64,000 nt of DNA, taken from assembly GCA_013347225.1 (NCBI GenBank), contig CP054595.1, forward strand, positions 744,001 through 808,000. Reading direction: 5' to 3'. Under the pieces are notes generated by a model that saw nothing but the letters and a program-made list of their open reading frames with translations, had not been told where the DNA came from and searched no databases. Origin of the DNA: Candidatus Accumulibacter similis (GTDB lineage Bacteria > Pseudomonadota > Gammaproteobacteria > Burkholderiales > Rhodocyclaceae). Below, in pieces: positions 48,872 through 59,725 of this stretch. Position 1 is the stretch's first letter, and every line of letters starts with the position of its first letter. Position numbers and translations under genes: made by a program.

Positions 48872-49656
48872 GCGTCGTCTGCGCCCCGCCAGCCCCCCCG
48901 GTTGCGGTGCTGATCGTCGACGATGAGGCGCCGGCGCGTGCGCGCCTGCGCGATCTGCTCGCCGATCTTGCTGCCGAAATGCCGAACCAGGTGGTCGCCG
49001 AGGCGGAGAACGGAATCGTCGCACTCGGGGTGCTCGCCGCACTCAAGGTGGACGTTGCGCTGGTAGACATTCGCATGCCGAGGATGGACGGAATCGAATT
49101 CGCTCGTCATCTGTCGCAGGTCGCGCAGCCGCCAGCAGTGATCTTCGTCACCGCCTACGATGCCTATGCGGTACAGGCCTTCGAGCTCAGCGCCGTCGAC
49201 TATCTGCTCAAGCCGGTGCGCCCGGCACGTCTGCTGGCGGCATTGCGCAAGCTGGCACGACAGCGACCGCTGAGCGCCGCTCAGTTGGCACGGCTGCCGC
49301 AGGTGGCACGCAGTCATCTTTCCTGTCATGAACGCGGTCGCCTGTTGCTGATTCCCGTCACCGCCATCATCTACCTCAAGGCGGACCTGAAGTACGTGAC
49401 GGTACGTACACGCGAGCGCGAGTTTCTGGTGGACGAGTCGCTGACCCATCTCGAACAGGAATTCGGCGATCAGTTCATTCGCCTGCACCGCAGCGTACTG
49501 GTCGCGCGCGACGCGATCATCGGTTTTTCGCGCAGCGCCGCCGATGATGCCGAGGCGCAGTGGCAGGCACTGCTGCGCGACGTTGCCGAGCGGCTGCCGG
49601 TGAGCCGCCGGCAGTGGCCGCTGGTGAAATCGCTCGTGCGCCGCAGCGGCGGCTGA
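48868..49656 (+). CDS. algR: LytTR-type response regulator, AlgR-like
   Basis: The 262-residue protein has a receiver domain (V-L-I-V-D-D-E-A-P, phospho-Asp in V-A-L-V-D-I-R-M-P, K in Y-L-L-K-P-V) and a C-terminal LytTR DNA-binding domain (I-I-Y-L-K-A-D-L-K-Y-V ... F-I-R-L-H-R-S). The GTG start overlaps the kinase gene (GTGA). AlgR homologues control surface motility and exopolysaccharide; targets here are unknown. Confidence 0.9.
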   Translation: MSVVCAPPAPPVAVLIVDDEAPARARLRDLLADLAAEMPNQVVAEAENGIVALGVLAALKVDVALVDIRMPRMDGIEFARHLSQVAQPPAVIFVTAYDAYAVQAFELSAVDYLLKPVRPARLLAALRKLARQRPLSAAQLARLPQVARSHLSCHERGRLLLIPVTAIIYLKADLKYVTVRTREREFLVDESLTHLEQEFGDQFIRLHRSVLVARDAIIGFSRSAADDAEAQWQALLRDVAERLPVSRRQWPLVKSLVRRSGG

Positions 49657-49747
49657 GGGGCAGACCGCGGGAGGCGCTTCTTGACACTCATCAAGGTGAC
49701 GCGAAGCATGCTCCTTATAATTTTCCTTCCCCTGCGACGAGAATCCA

Positions 49748-50422
49748 ATGATGCACTTCGGCTTGTGGGCTCGACTTCTTGCCGCGCTGTTGGCGGGCGG
49801 TGCGGTTCTGCCAGCGGCAGCGCTTGATCTGGAGCGGGCCAGGGACATTTACGGTCCCTGCGCGGCCTGTCACGGCGAGTTTGGGGCAGGCGGCAAGAAG
49901 GGCGAATATCCGCGTGTCGCGGGGCAATTGCCGAAATACCTCGAGCAGCAACTGAAGGCCTTTCAGAGCCAGCGCCGAGTCAATCTGCCGATGTATCCCT
50001 ACACCAAGGAACGGGAGTTGCCGGACGAGGACATGAAGCTCGTCTCCGCCTACCTGGCACAGATCGAACTGCCAACCAGGCCGCCGCTGTTCAGGGAGAG
50101 CGATGACGCGCTGACGCGTCTGCTGGCGATGGAAAAAGTGATGATCGTTCCACGCGCCGAGGGAAACATCGACAATGGCAAGCTCGCCTATGAAGAGAAC
50201 TGCGCTGCATGCCATGGCAAGAGCGGCAAGGGTCGCGGCATGTTTCCGATGCTCGTCGGCCAGTACACCAGCTATCTCAGGAAACAGATCGATGCCTACC
50301 TGAAGGCGGACCGCCCGCATGACGAAGACAGTGCCAGCGAGGGGGTGCTGTACAGCTTGCAGGCGCGGGACATTCAGGATGTCCTGGCTTACCTGACAGC
50401 GATCCAGGAGGTGCAACCCTGA
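49748..50422 (+). CDS. dihaem cytochrome c (c4-like)
   Basis: The 224-residue exported protein has a signal peptide (A-A-L-L-A-G-G-A-V-L-P-A-A-A) and two C-A-A-C-H haem sites, C-A-A-C-H-G-E-F-G and C-A-A-C-H-G-K-S-G, about 120 residues apart. The two-fold repeat and length fit cytochrome c4, a periplasmic electron carrier. Conserved axial Met candidates lie in V-N-L-P-M-Y-P and in R-G-M-F-P-M-L. A TATAAT at 49716-49721 may be its -10 box. It converges on the methyltransferase gene with three bases between stops. Confidence 0.88.
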   Translation: MMHFGLWARLLAALLAGGAVLPAAALDLERARDIYGPCAACHGEFGAGGKKGEYPRVAGQLPKYLEQQLKAFQSQRRVNLPMYPYTKERELPDEDMKLVSAYLAQIELPTRPPLFRESDDALTRLLAMEKVMIVPRAEGNIDNGKLAYEENCAACHGKSGKGRGMFPMLVGQYTSYLRKQIDAYLKADRPHDEDSASEGVLYSLQARDIQDVLAYLTAIQEVQP

Positions 50423-50425
50423 GGC

Positions 50426-51064
50426 TCAGAGCCGTTGCCAGACCTGCCAGCGTTCGCGACCGGCAAAGACCGGCAGCGAGTCGCTGACTGCGCGGTCCTC
50501 ACGGCAGACGAAGCCTGGCGTCAGCAGCGCCGCCAATTGCTCGGGCAGGATGCCGAACGGTGGGCCCCGCAACTCCTCGCTGAAAAAGAAGTAGCCGGCG
50601 AGTTGGCCGCCGGTGGGCAGCAGCTCGGCGACCCGACGCCCGTACTGCGGCCACAGGTGGCGCGGCAGCGCACAGAGGAAGGCACGCTCGTAGATGAGGT
50701 CGAAAGGCCCTGTCGCGACGAAGGAAAAGAAGTCGGCCGCGAGCAGAGTTCCGCACCACGAGTCGCCAACGCTCCTGCGGGCCAGTTCGATGGCGGCGGC
50801 CGAGAAGTCGAGCGCGGTTACCTGCCAGCCCTGCTGGTCGAGGTACGCGGCGTCAAAGCCGCTGCCGCAGCCAGGAACGAGGACCCGTGGTCGGCGTCGC
50901 GGCTGCGTCGGTGCTGCAGCGCCGGCGGTCGGCGCGCAAGTGCGGACAAACTGGCGCAATTCCAGCGGTGCGGCACCGGCTTCCCACGGCGTGATGCCGC
51001 TGCGGAAGCGATGATCCCAGAAGGCGGCAAGTTCCGGCCGCTGGCAGGCTGGCTTTTCGGACAA
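50426..51064 (-). CDS. TPMT-family SAM-dependent methyltransferase
   Basis: The 212-residue protein starts like thiopurine-methyltransferase relatives, F-W-D-H-R-F-R-S-G-I-T-P-W-E-A-G. It has SAM motif V-L-V-P-G-C-G-S-G-F-D, the acidic A-L-D-F-S and I-Y-E-R-A-F-L-C-A-L-P. Such proteins methylate thiols or metalloid compounds; the natural substrate is unknown. It is divergent from hemC with about 110 bases between starts. Confidence 0.88.
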   Translation of the reverse strand: MSEKPACQRPELAAFWDHRFRSGITPWEAGAAPLELRQFVRTCAPTAGAAAPTQPRRRPRVLVPGCGSGFDAAYLDQQGWQVTALDFSAAAIELARRSVGDSWCGTLLAADFFSFVATGPFDLIYERAFLCALPRHLWPQYGRRVAELLPTGGQLAGYFFFSEELRGPPFGILPEQLAALLTPGFVCREDRAVSDSLPVFAGRERWQVWQRL

Positions 51065-51174
51065 CTCCGTACTCTCCTTGCTAAAATCAGTGCCGCCCGC
51101 ATCGCGCCAAGGGGTCGATGCGGGCTTCGCGTGCCGGGTGTCCGGCCAATGCTCCCTGCCGGAATCCTGCCGTG

Positions 51175-52116
51175 ATGAGTGCTTTCCCAGTCCAGTCTCG
51201 TATCGTCATCGCCTCGCGCGAATCGCGCCTCGCCATGTGGCAGGCGGAACACATTCGCGCCCGCCTGAGCGGATTATATCCAGGGACGGTGGTCGATATC
51301 CTCGGCATGAGCACTCGTGGCGACCAGATCATCGATCGGCCGCTGGCGGCGATTGGTGGCAAGGGCCTGTTCATCAAGGAGCTCGAGGTCGCCATGCAGG
51401 ATGGCCACGCCGATCTCGCGGTTCATTCGCTCAAGGATGTGCCGATGGAGATGCCCGAGGGCTTCGTGCTGGCGGCGATCTCGGCGCGCGAGAATCCCTG
51501 CGACGCCTTCGTCTCCAGTCGCTTTGCCGGTGTCGACGAGCTGCCGGCGGGTGCCGTTGTCGGCACTTCGAGCCTGCGGCGGGCGGCCATCCTGCGCGCC
51601 TGCCATCCGCGACTGCTGATCCGGAGTCTGCGCGGCAACCTTGATACGCGCCTGCGCAAGCTCGATAGCGGAGACTACGACGCGATCATCCTGGCGGCGG
51701 CCGGCCTGATCCGTCTCGGATTGGCGGAGCGGATCAGGTCGCTGCTGACGCCCGAGCAGTCGCTGCCGGCTCCCGGCCAGGGAGTCCTTGGCATCGAAGT
51801 CTGCAGCGCGCGAGCGGACATCGCAGCGCTCGTTGCGCCGCTCAGCGATCCTGTGACGGCGCACTGCGTGCGTGCCGAACGCGCCTTTTCGCGCGCACTC
51901 GGCGGCAGTTGCCAGGTTCCACTGGCCGCCCATGCCGTGCCCGAGGGCGACCACCTCTGGTTGCGGGGTTGGGTGGCGACGCCGGACGGTGGGCAGATGG
52001 TTCGCGGAGAGCTGCGCGGCAGCCGGACCGACGATGAGGCGATCGGTTGCTCGCTGGCACAGATGCTGCGCCAGCAGGGGGCCGACGCGATCCTGCAGCA
52101 GCTTGCCGCCGCCTGA
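51175..52116 (+). CDS. hemC: porphobilinogen deaminase
   Basis: HemC joins four porphobilinogens into hydroxymethylbilane. The 313-residue protein has [16 protein letters not shown] and the dipyrromethane-cofactor cysteine in [11 protein letters not shown]. The start at 51175 ([10 protein letters not shown]) lies 19 codons into a longer frame. Its stop overlaps the hemD start by one base. Confidence 0.97.
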   Translation: MSAFPVQSRIVIASRESRLAMWQAEHIRARLSGLYPGTVVDILGMSTRGDQIIDRPLAAIGGKGLFIKELEVAMQDGHADLAVHSLKDVPMEMPEGFVLAAISARENPCDAFVSSRFAGVDELPAGAVVGTSSLRRAAILRACHPRLLIRSLRGNLDTRLRKLDSGDYDAIILAAAGLIRLGLAERIRSLLTPEQSLPAPGQGVLGIEVCSARADIAALVAPLSDPVTAHCVRAERAFSRALGGSCQVPLAAHAVPEGDHLWLRGWVATPDGGQMVRGELRGSRTDDEAIGCSLAQMLRQQGADAILQQLAAA

Positions 52117-52892
52117 TGGCGCATTCGCTGGATGGCCGGACGATCGTTGTCACGCGTCCGCGGCCGCAGGCGTCGCAGCTGGCTGCCTGGATCGGCGAGC
52201 AGGGTGGCGAGGCGCTGGTCTTTCCGCTGCTCGAGATCTCTGCCGCGGCCGACCTGGCCCCGTTGCAGGCGGCGATCGATCGTCTGGACACCTACTCGCT
52301 GGCGATCTTCATCAGCCCGAATGCCGTCGACCACAGCCTGCCGGCGGTACTGGCCCGCCGCCAATGGCCGCCGGCGCTGCGGCCGGCGGCCATTGGCCCG
52401 GGGACGGTGACGGCGCTGGCCGCATACGGCATCGGCGAGGTGCTGCTGCCCTCGGATCGTTTCGATTCCGAAGCCCTGCTCGCCCTTGCCGGCCTGCAGG
52501 CCGCAGTGGTAAGACAGCGTCGGGTGCTGATCCTACGTGGGGACGGAGGGCGTGAACTGCTGGCCGACACCTTGCGCGAGCGTGGCGCACAGGTCGACGC
52601 GGTTGCCTGCTACCGGCGCCACGCGCCAGCGGACGCGGCACCTCTGCAGGCGCTCTGGCACGCTGGCCGACTCGACGCGATCATCATTTCCTCGAGCGAA
52701 GGCTTGCGGCATCTGGTCGGTCTGCTCGACGAGCATTGTCTTGCCTGCCTGCGCAACACTCCGGTATTCGTGCCGCATCAGCGAATAGCCGAGTCCGCGC
52801 GTGCGTTCGGTCTGCAGCAGGTAATCCAGAGCGGTCCCGCCGATGCCGGAATCATGGCGGCGGTAGTTGCCCACGACTGGCGGCGAGAGTGA
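52116..52892 (+). CDS. hemD: uroporphyrinogen-III synthase
   Basis: HemD closes hydroxymethylbilane into uroporphyrinogen III. The 258-residue protein has the low-conservation two-domain HemD fold with T-I-V-V-T-R-P-R-P-Q-A-S-Q-L near the start. G-P-G-T-V-T-A-L-A, L-I-L-R-G-D-G-G-R-E-L-L and I-I-I-S-S-S-E-G-L follow. It overlaps hemC. No hemX or hemY follows, as the operon ends against the converging hemF. Confidence 0.93.
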   Translation: MAHSLDGRTIVVTRPRPQASQLAAWIGEQGGEALVFPLLEISAAADLAPLQAAIDRLDTYSLAIFISPNAVDHSLPAVLARRQWPPALRPAAIGPGTVTALAAYGIGEVLLPSDRFDSEALLALAGLQAAVVRQRRVLILRGDGGRELLADTLRERGAQVDAVACYRRHAPADAAPLQALWHAGRLDAIIISSSEGLRHLVGLLDEHCLACLRNTPVFVPHQRIAESARAFGLQQVIQSGPADAGIMAAVVAHDWRRE

Positions 52893-52985
52893 TCGAAACC
52901 CCTGCATCTGCGGCGTCGCCGCCGCACCCTCGCGCAGCTGCGGTGCAGTCGCCATGACGCGCCGGCCCGTTCGCTCCGCGGGCGA

Positions 52986-53903
52986 TTAGAGCCAGTCGCG
53001 TGCCGGCAGCATGTCGTAGAGGACTGCCTCAGCGCTTCCGGGTTCGGGTTGCCAGTCGTAGCGCCACTTGACGATCGGCGGCAGCGACATCAGGATCGAC
53101 TCGGTACGGCCGCCCGATTGCAGGCCAAAGAGGGTGCCGCGATCCCAGACCAGATTGAACTCGACGTAGCGTCCGCGCCGGTAGGCCTGGAAATCCCGCT
53201 CGCGTTCGCCGTAGGGCGTCTCGTGTCGCTTGGTGACGAGCGGCAGGTAGGCGTCGGGAAACGCATCGCCAACCGATCGGGTGAGAGCGAAACAGCGCTC
53301 GAAGCCACCTTCGCATAGGTCGTCGAAGAAGATGCCGCCAACGCCGCGCGGCTCGTTGCGGTGCTTGAGGAAGAAGTACTCGTCACACCACTTCTTGTAG
53401 CGTGCGTGACAGTCTTCGCCAAAGGGCTGCAGGGCGTCGCGGCAGGCGGTGTGGAAGTGGCGCACGTCTTCGACGAACGGGTAGTAGGGCGTCAGATCCA
53501 TGCCACCGCCAAACCACCAGACCGGCGCCGCGTCGTTGCGCGTGGCGAGCAGCGCCCGCACGTTCATGTGCGCGGTCGGGCAGAAGGGATTCTCCGGATG
53601 CAGAACCAGCGAAACCCCCATCGCCGCGAACGCGCGTCCGGCGAGTTCGGGTCGTTTGGCTGTTGCCGAGGCCGGCAGCGCGGCGCCGCTGACTTCCGAG
53701 AAGGCGATGCCGCCGCGTTCGAAGACGCGCCCGCCTTCGATGATGCAGGTACAGCCGCTGCCGCTGAGCGGCGCGCCCGCCTCCTTCTGCCAGCGATCGA
53801 CGCGAAAGCGCCTGCCGCCGCTGCCCTCGATCGCTTCGGCTGCCGTCACGAGGCGTGTCTGCAGGCCGCAGAAATAGTCCCGGAGGCGGTGGGTTTCGAT
53901 CAT
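52986..53903 (-). CDS. hemF: oxygen-dependent coproporphyrinogen-III oxidase
   Basis: HemF converts coproporphyrinogen III to protoporphyrinogen IX with O2. The 305-residue protein shows [28 protein letters not shown] and [10 protein letters not shown]. The start M-I-E-T-H-R-L is 33 codons inside a longer frame that runs back into purD. It is the last gene of the dusB-fis-purH-purD-hemF run and faces hemD. Confidence 0.97.
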   Translation of the reverse strand: MIETHRLRDYFCGLQTRLVTAAEAIEGSGGRRFRVDRWQKEAGAPLSGSGCTCIIEGGRVFERGGIAFSEVSGAALPASATAKRPELAGRAFAAMGVSLVLHPENPFCPTAHMNVRALLATRNDAAPVWWFGGGMDLTPYYPFVEDVRHFHTACRDALQPFGEDCHARYKKWCDEYFFLKHRNEPRGVGGIFFDDLCEGGFERCFALTRSVGDAFPDAYLPLVTKRHETPYGERERDFQAYRRGRYVEFNLVWDRGTLFGLQSGGRTESILMSLPPIVKWRYDWQPEPGSAEAVLYDMLPARDWL

Positions 53904-53952
53904 CGGCGGTCCGTTGTCCTGACTGTCACCCGCCTCCGGGACGGGCCGCCGT

Positions 53953-55236
53953 TCATCGGCTGGCAGCCCGGTGGCCGATGTCGCGGCGGTACTGCATGCC
54001 ATCGAAGTGAATGCGGGTGATCAGGTCGTAGGCTCGTTTCTGCGCCTGTCTGACGTTCTCCGCCAGCGTTGTCACACAGAGCACGCGGCCACCGGCGGTC
54101 ATGATCCGGCCGTCTGTCTTCTCGCTCGTGCCGGCATGGAAGACGTGACTGTCGTTGCTGTTGCCCGGCAGGCCGCTGATGGGGTCTCCGGTACGCGGGG
54201 CAGCGGGATAGTTGGCGGCCGCAAGAACGACTCCGAGGGCGACTCGTCGATCCCAACTGGCCTCGACGAGGTTGAGCCGGCCGGCGACAGCGTGCTCGAG
54301 CAGGTTGAGCAGATCACTCTGCAGACGCATCATGATCGGCTGCGTCTCCGGGTCTCCGAGGCGGCAGTTGAACTCGACCGTCTTCACCGAACCATCCCTG
54401 CCGACCATCAGGCCGGCGTAGAGAAAACCGGTGTAGGGGATGCCGTCGGCAGCCATGCCGCGAACCGTCGGCAGGATGATCTCGCGCATCGCCCGTGCGT
54501 GCACCTCGGGGGTCACGACCGGTGCCGGCGAGTAGGCGCCCATGCCGCCGGTGTTGGGGCCGGTATCGCCGTCACCGATCCGCTTGTGGTCCTGGCTTGA
54601 CGCCAGTGGCAGGACGTTGCGGCCATCCACCATGACGATGAAACTGGCTTCCTCGCCATCGAGGAACTCCTCGATGACCACTCTGGCCACGCTTCCGTCC
54701 CGCGTCGCTTCCCGTTCGGCAGGCGGCAGCATCTGGTCGATCGCGGCGTGTGCCTCGGCGAGATTGCTGGCGACGACCACGCCTTTGCCGGCGGCGAGGC
54801 CGTCAGCCTTGACGACGATCGGTGCGCCCTGCTCGTCTACGTATGCGTGTGCCGCTGCGCGTTCGCTGAAGCTGGCGAAGCGGGCGGTCGGGATGTTGTG
54901 CCTGAGCATGAAGCGCTTGGCGAAATCCTTCGAGCTCTCGAGTTGAGCGGCTTCGCGTGTCGGACCAAAAATGGTCAGGCCGCGGGCGCGAAAGAGGTTG
55001 ACGATGCCGGCGGCGAGGGGCGCTTCCGGACCGACGACGGTCAGCCGGACATTCTCCCGTTGAGCGAAATCGGCGAGTTCCTGAGGGCTGCTCAGCGGCA
55101 CGTTCTGCAATCCATTCTCGCGCGCCGTGCCGGCGTTGCCCGGGGCAACGAACACCTTCACCAATCCGGGCGTTTTCGCCAGTCGCCAAGCCAGCGCGTG
55201 TTCGCGACCGCCGGAACCGATTACGAGCAGTTTCAT
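53953..55236 (-). CDS. purD: phosphoribosylamine-glycine ligase
   Basis: PurD joins glycine to phosphoribosylamine in purine synthesis. The 427-residue ATP-grasp enzyme begins [15 protein letters not shown] and has [20 protein letters not shown] and the family block [13 protein letters not shown]. The frame is open 52 codons upstream but homology starts at this Met. It lies 91 bases after purH. Confidence 0.97.
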   Translation of the reverse strand: MKLLVIGSGGREHALAWRLAKTPGLVKVFVAPGNAGTARENGLQNVPLSSPQELADFAQRENVRLTVVGPEAPLAAGIVNLFRARGLTIFGPTREAAQLESSKDFAKRFMLRHNIPTARFASFSERAAAHAYVDEQGAPIVVKADGLAAGKGVVVASNLAEAHAAIDQMLPPAEREATRDGSVARVVIEEFLDGEEASFIVMVDGRNVLPLASSQDHKRIGDGDTGPNTGGMGAYSPAPVVTPEVHARAMREIILPTVRGMAADGIPYTGFLYAGLMVGRDGSVKTVEFNCRLGDPETQPIMMRLQSDLLNLLEHAVAGRLNLVEASWDRRVALGVVLAAANYPAAPRTGDPISGLPGNSNDSHVFHAGTSEKTDGRIMTAGGRVLCVTTLAENVRQAQKRAYDLITRIHFDGMQYRRDIGHRAASR

Positions 55237-55327
55237 CTGCATCCTCTCCCTCTCCCACTGCCGACAGCCGGGCGCTTGGGTGGCGGCCCTTCCCGCACAC
55301 CGTGCCCGACGCCGGCCCGCCGGGCCT

Positions 55328-56896
55328 TCAGTGCCGGAAATGGCGAGCGCCGGTGAACACCATTGCCAGTCCATGCTCGTCGGCCGCTGCAATCACCTCC
55401 TCGTCCCGCATTGAGCCCCCGGGCTGGATGACCGCTTTCGCGCCCGCAGCCGCGAGCACGTCGAGGCCATCGCGGAAGGGGAAGAAGGCGTCCGAAGCAA
55501 CGCATGAGCCGGCGAGGTCGAGGCCGGCACTGCTTGCCTTGCTGGCGGCGATGCGCGTCGAGTCGACGCGGCTCATCTGGCCGGCACCAACGCCGAGGGT
55601 CATGCCGCGACCGCAGAAGACGATGGCGTTGGACTTGACGAACTTGGCGACGCGGTAGGCGAAGAGGAGGTCCTCGATCTGTGCCGATGTCGGCGCGATT
55701 CTCGTCACCACTTTCAGATCCGCTTCCTGGACGTTGAAGCGGTCGGCCGTCTGCAGCAGCAAGCCGCCGCCTACGCGCTTCATCTCGTGGGCGTGATAGA
55801 CGCCGCGCGCCAGAGGCAGTTCGAGCACCCGCAGGTTCTGCTTGCCGGCCAGCAGCGCCCGCGCGGCATCGGTGAACGCCGGCGCGAGGAGGACCTCGAC
55901 GAAATGCTTGTGCGCGTTCATCGCTTCCACGACGTCGGCGTCAACCGCAGCGTTGAAAGCAATGATGCCCCCGAACGCGGACGTCGAGTCGGTCTGGAAG
56001 GCCTTTTCGTATGCCCCGACCAAGGTCGGGTCGATGGCAACGCCACACGGATTGGCGTGCTTGATGATGACGCATGCCGGCGCGTCGAAAGTCTTTACGC
56101 ACTCCCACGCGGCGTCGGCGTCGGCGATGTTGTTGTAGGAGAGGTCCTTGCCCTGCAATTGGCGATAATTGGCGATCGCTCCCGCGACCGGTGTCGGATC
56201 GCGGTAGAACGCCGCCTGCTGATGCGGATTCTCGCCATAGCGAAGCGTCTCGACACGGTCGAAGGCGAGCTGCAGGTGTGTCGGGAAAGCCTGTGGCTGC
56301 TGGTCGGGGTCGAGCGAAGTCAGCCAGTTGGCGATCGCCGCGTCGTAGCGGGCGGTATGCACGAAAGCCTTGCTGGCGAGAGCGAAGCGGGTCTCGAGGC
56401 TGAGCGCGCCATCGTTGGCCGCCATTTCGGCGAGCAGCGTCGGGTAGTCGTCGGGGTCACTGACTACCGCCACGCCGGTGTAGTTCTTGGCTGCGGAGCG
56501 GAGCATCGCCGGGCCGCCGATGTCGATGTTCTCGATGGCTTCGGCGAGAGTCACTCCCGCCCTGGCGACGGTTTCGCGGAAAGGGTAGAGATTGACGCAG
56601 ACCAGATCGATCATCGGGATCGCATGCTGGTCAAGTGTCGCCATGTGCTCGGGGAGATCGCGGCGCGCGAGGATGCCGGCATGCACCTTCGGGTGCAGCG
56701 TCTTGACACGGCCGTCAAGCATCTCCGGGAAACCCGTGTAGTCGCCCACCTCGGTGACCGCCAGTCCAGCGTCCCGCAGCATGGTGGCGGTGCCACCGGT
56801 TGACAGCAGCCTGACGCCGTGGGCGACCAGTCCTCTGGCGAAGTCGAGGGCGCCGTTCTTGTTCGAAAGACTGAGCAGGGCTTGACGGATTTTCAT
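55328..56896 (-). CDS. purH: bifunctional AICAR transformylase / IMP cyclohydrolase
   Basis: PurH performs the last two steps to IMP. The 522-residue protein has the N-terminal cyclohydrolase domain ([16 protein letters not shown]) and the C-terminal transformylase domain with the catalytic K-H-x-N-P-C-G in [11 protein letters not shown]. The length is normal. It stands 62 bases after fis in the same direction, linking purines with the dusB-fis unit. Confidence 0.97.
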   Translation of the reverse strand: MKIRQALLSLSNKNGALDFARGLVAHGVRLLSTGGTATMLRDAGLAVTEVGDYTGFPEMLDGRVKTLHPKVHAGILARRDLPEHMATLDQHAIPMIDLVCVNLYPFRETVARAGVTLAEAIENIDIGGPAMLRSAAKNYTGVAVVSDPDDYPTLLAEMAANDGALSLETRFALASKAFVHTARYDAAIANWLTSLDPDQQPQAFPTHLQLAFDRVETLRYGENPHQQAAFYRDPTPVAGAIANYRQLQGKDLSYNNIADADAAWECVKTFDAPACVIIKHANPCGVAIDPTLVGAYEKAFQTDSTSAFGGIIAFNAAVDADVVEAMNAHKHFVEVLLAPAFTDAARALLAGKQNLRVLELPLARGVYHAHEMKRVGGGLLLQTADRFNVQEADLKVVTRIAPTSAQIEDLLFAYRVAKFVKSNAIVFCGRGMTLGVGAGQMSRVDSTRIAASKASSAGLDLAGSCVASDAFFPFRDGLDVLAAAGAKAVIQPGGSMRDEEVIAAADEHGLAMVFTGARHFRH

Positions 56897-56958
56897 GGTG
56901 GCAGGTAGGGCAAACAGGGTGGAGGGAGGCCGACACGACGCCTGGCGTGCGCAGGAAC

Positions 56959-57210
56959 TCAGGTGATCAGTCGGTGGTGAAGCAGCTTCTTGCGCAGGGT
57001 GTTGCGATTGATGCCGAGAATCTCGGCAGCCAGGGTCTGGTTGCCGCCGGTCTGGAGCAGAACCACTTCGAGCATCGGTCGCTCGACACTGCGGATCACC
57101 ATCTCGTAGACCGGCACCGGCTGCTCGCCGCCGAGTGTATGGAAGTAGTTTTCCAGTGCCTTGCGGACGCAGGTCGCGATGGCGTCATCGTCATCATGTA
57201 CATGCTTCAT
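56959..57210 (-). CDS. fis: Fis-family DNA-binding protein
   Basis: The 83-residue protein ends with the Fis helix-turn-helix [21 protein letters not shown]. Fis bends DNA and tunes rRNA and growth-phase genes. The start M-K-H-V-H-D-D overlaps the dusB stop by four bases. The dusB-fis coupling is conserved in gamma- and betaproteobacteria. Confidence 0.95.
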   Translation of the reverse strand: MKHVHDDDDAIATCVRKALENYFHTLGGEQPVPVYEMVIRSVERPMLEVVLLQTGGNQTLAAEILGINRNTLRKKLLHHRLIT

Positions 57211-58253
57211 GCGGCAAGTCCCTCGCAAGGGGTGTCGCCGGTTGCCAGCTCTGGCTGCGACGTGGCAGGCAGCCGTTCGTTGGCGTCAGCGAGTGCCAGG
57301 AAGAATTCGTCAACCGCCTGTCGCTGCTGCTCGACGGTCGGCAACTGGTTCATCTGGTGGCGAAAGAGGGCCGAACCGGGAAGCCCACGGGTGTACCAGG
57401 AGATGTGCTTGCGGGCGATGCCGACCCCCGTTTGCCGACCGTAGAACAGATGGACATCGTCCAGATGACGGAGCAGGACCTCGTGAATCTCGCTGACCCG
57501 CGGCGGCAACATGTGGCTGCCGGTGCTCAGGAAGTGTTCGACCTCGCGAAACAGCCAGGGTCGCCCCTGCGCTGCACGACCGATCATCACCGCATCGGCG
57601 CCGGTGTTGGCGAGCACCCATCTTGCCTTTTCCGGCGAGTCGATGTCACCGTTGGCGATCACCGGGATGTGAGCCGCCTCCTTGACCTGCCTGATCGTCT
57701 CGTATTCTGCCTCGCCGCTGTAGCCGCAGGCACGCGTCCGGCCGTGCATCGCCAGCGCGCGGACTCCCGACTCCTCGGCGATCTTCAGGATGCGCAGCGC
57801 GTTGCGGTTCTCGCGGTCCCAGCCGGTACGGATCTTCAGGGTCACCGGCGTCGCCGGCACGGCGTTGACCACCGCTTCGAGAATCCGTGAGACCAGCGGC
57901 TCGTCCCGGAGCAGGGCCGAACCTGCCATCACGTTGCAGATCTTCTTCGCCGGGCAGCCCATGTTGATGTCGATGATCTGTGCCCCGCGGTCGACGTTGT
58001 AGCGGGCAGCATCGGCCATCATCAACGGGCTGGCGCCGGCTATCTGTACCGAGACCGGCGCCACTTCGCCTTCGTGGTTGGCGCGGCGGCGCGTCTTCGC
58101 ACTGCCATAGAGCAGCGAATTCGACGTCACCATCTCGGACACCGCGAGACCGGCCCCTAGCCGCTTGCACAACTGGCGGAAAGGGCGGTCCGTCACGCCA
58201 GCCATCGGCGCGACAAAGAGCTGGTTGCGTAACGGAAAACCGAGGAACTGCAT
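57207..58253 (-). CDS. dusB: tRNA-dihydrouridine synthase B
   Basis: The 348-residue FMN enzyme reduces uridine in the tRNA D-loop. It has A-P-M-A-G-V-T-D-R-P-F, the N-M-G-C-P-A-K-K block with the catalytic cysteine, and I-G-R-A-A-Q-G-R-P-W. The start M-Q-F-L-G-F-P-L is 56 codons inside a longer open frame, and that position matches homologues. It heads the leftward dusB-fis-pur-hemF run. Confidence 0.96.
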   Translation of the reverse strand: MQFLGFPLRNQLFVAPMAGVTDRPFRQLCKRLGAGLAVSEMVTSNSLLYGSAKTRRRANHEGEVAPVSVQIAGASPLMMADAARYNVDRGAQIIDINMGCPAKKICNVMAGSALLRDEPLVSRILEAVVNAVPATPVTLKIRTGWDRENRNALRILKIAEESGVRALAMHGRTRACGYSGEAEYETIRQVKEAAHIPVIANGDIDSPEKARWVLANTGADAVMIGRAAQGRPWLFREVEHFLSTGSHMLPPRVSEIHEVLLRHLDDVHLFYGRQTGVGIARKHISWYTRGLPGSALFRHQMNQLPTVEQQRQAVDEFFLALADANERLPATSQPELATGDTPCEGLAA

Positions 58254-58501
58254 GGTGGCTGGCGTTGGGAGCGTGCGTCGGGAGAGCGGAATTCTACCCC
58301 GATTCTGCCCCTCGGACAGGCTGTTCGTCCGCGCCGCATCACAGCCCGCTGCAGGTTGCCGGCCCGCCGGTCTGATGACCCCGGAAGCGCCCCGTTGGCG
58401 GGCCGACCGTCGCTGCTTCAAGTCGCGCCCAGCCGGACGAGAGCGATCAGCGACAGGTTGAGGGTGAGAGTCGTGCCCTCACAGGGGGAGCTCTCGACGC
58501 A

Positions 58502-58894
58502 AATGGAACCTTCCAGCCGCTGCTCGAAGCCCTGCACCTATGGCTCCAGAAGACCCGCCGATCGGTCGCCGACGCCGGTGTTCTCGCCAAGGCGATCGAC
58601 GACAGTTTGCGGCGCTGGCCGGCCTTTGCCCATTATGGCAGCAACGGCTTCTTCCCGATCGACGACAACCCCGTTGGGAATGCCATTCGCCCGATCGCCA
58701 TCGGCAAGAAGAACTGGCTGTTCGCCGGCTCCGAGACTGCCGGCCAACGCGCCGTGGCGATTCAATCGCTGCTCGAAACCGCCCGCCTTAACGGCCTCGA
58801 GTCCATGGCCTGGTTGACCGACACCCTGGAGAAACTGCCCTCCTGGCCGAACCGCCGCGTCGACGCCCTGCTGCCGCTCAAAAAGCCAATGTGA
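58502..58894 (+). pseudogene. IS66 transposase C-terminal fragment (remnant 1)
   Basis: About 130 codons match the C-terminus of IS66-type TnpC: L-L-E-A-L-H-x-W-L, R-W-P-A-F-A-H-Y, I-G-K-K-N-W-L-F-A-G-S, then L-L-E-T-A-R-L-N-G-L-E and R-V-D-A-L-L-P, with a normal stop. The N-terminal three quarters are missing. The catalytic-region motif usually reads D-N-N-x-x-E-N; here it is I-D-D-N-P-V-G-N, so the catalytic Glu is Gly. It is a dead remnant. Confidence 0.85.
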
Positions 58895-58912
58895 TCGTGC
58901 GCGCCATGGGTG

Positions 58913-58930
58913 GGTGCGCTGAACGCTTAG
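58913..58930 (+). repeat. probable right end of the IS66 remnant
   Basis: GGTGCGCTGAACGCTTA, lying 18 bases past the transposase stop, looks like the inward-facing GTAAGCG-type terminal repeat of IS66 elements with one change at the end. No matching left end was found. Confidence 0.45.
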
Positions 58931-59725
58931 CGAAGCAAAGGAGCGCCAACGCACTATCTCTGCCCTCAAGCGGCGTGCTGCCGCTCTTGGCTTCGAAATC
59001 AGCCCGCTGACGGTTAGCGCATGAACACTACCGTCGCCTGGCTTGTTTCTGGAGAGAGTGATCAGGGCGCGCAATGCCCATGTGGCGGATTCCGGCTCCT
59101 GCTGCTCATCCCGGACCAGCAGTTCAACCTTCCGCTCGGCTCTGCCACCGGCCTGGTTGCGGAGTTTGACGGCCAACCGCACGGCATCGTGTCCCGCGAT
59201 TCACAGATCGGCGACGCGGCCCGAAGTCCCGCCGCCGGACGTGATCCGGATCGGGTCCGGCGGCGCGCAGGCGGCGAGGAAGCAGATGGCCACGATGATA
59301 TCGACCACATCAGGGAGCACACACTCTGGTTGAGAGGGACGCGCATCGGGAAGGCTCTATCGACGCAACACGCTGTCGGAAACAGGATGAGGGATCGCCA
59401 CGAACTGGCGACAACGTGGACTTGGTGGCAGACTACATGGGGCCAGAAGGGACGTCGGCGCCGGGGGCGCGGCAACGAATGCAGCGCTGGCGGCACCAGG
59501 GTGCCGCGCGCGATTGCGCTTCCGGCAACGGTGGCGAAGGGTCGTGAACGCAGTGCCTCAGCCCTCGCAGAGGGTCGCCACCGGTGGTGGGGCGCCGCCA
59601 CTCGGCGGTCAGCAATGGATCGGCACCACCACCGTTGGGCTTCGCGCACTGGCTGCCGCGGCGTAGCGGGTGCTCCCACCGGTTCGCTTGCCCGCGAGTG
59701 CTAGGGTCCATCGCTGCACAATCTC
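58931..59725. other. gene-poor region
   Basis: About 800 bases without a convincing gene. Open frames of up to 227 codons exist on both strands, including 59021-59704 (+) and 59062-59679 (-). Their translations are Arg/Ala/Pro/Ser rich without recognisable motifs or good ribosome-binding sites, and they overlap each other, as expected for non-coding GC-rich DNA. It lies between an IS66 remnant and a hydrolase gene and may be decayed. Confidence 0.5.

Noticed and set aside
59021..59704. A 227-codon + strand frame as a real gene
   Set aside because: It has no ribosome-binding site or family motif and overlaps an equally long opposite frame; composition looks random for this GC content.
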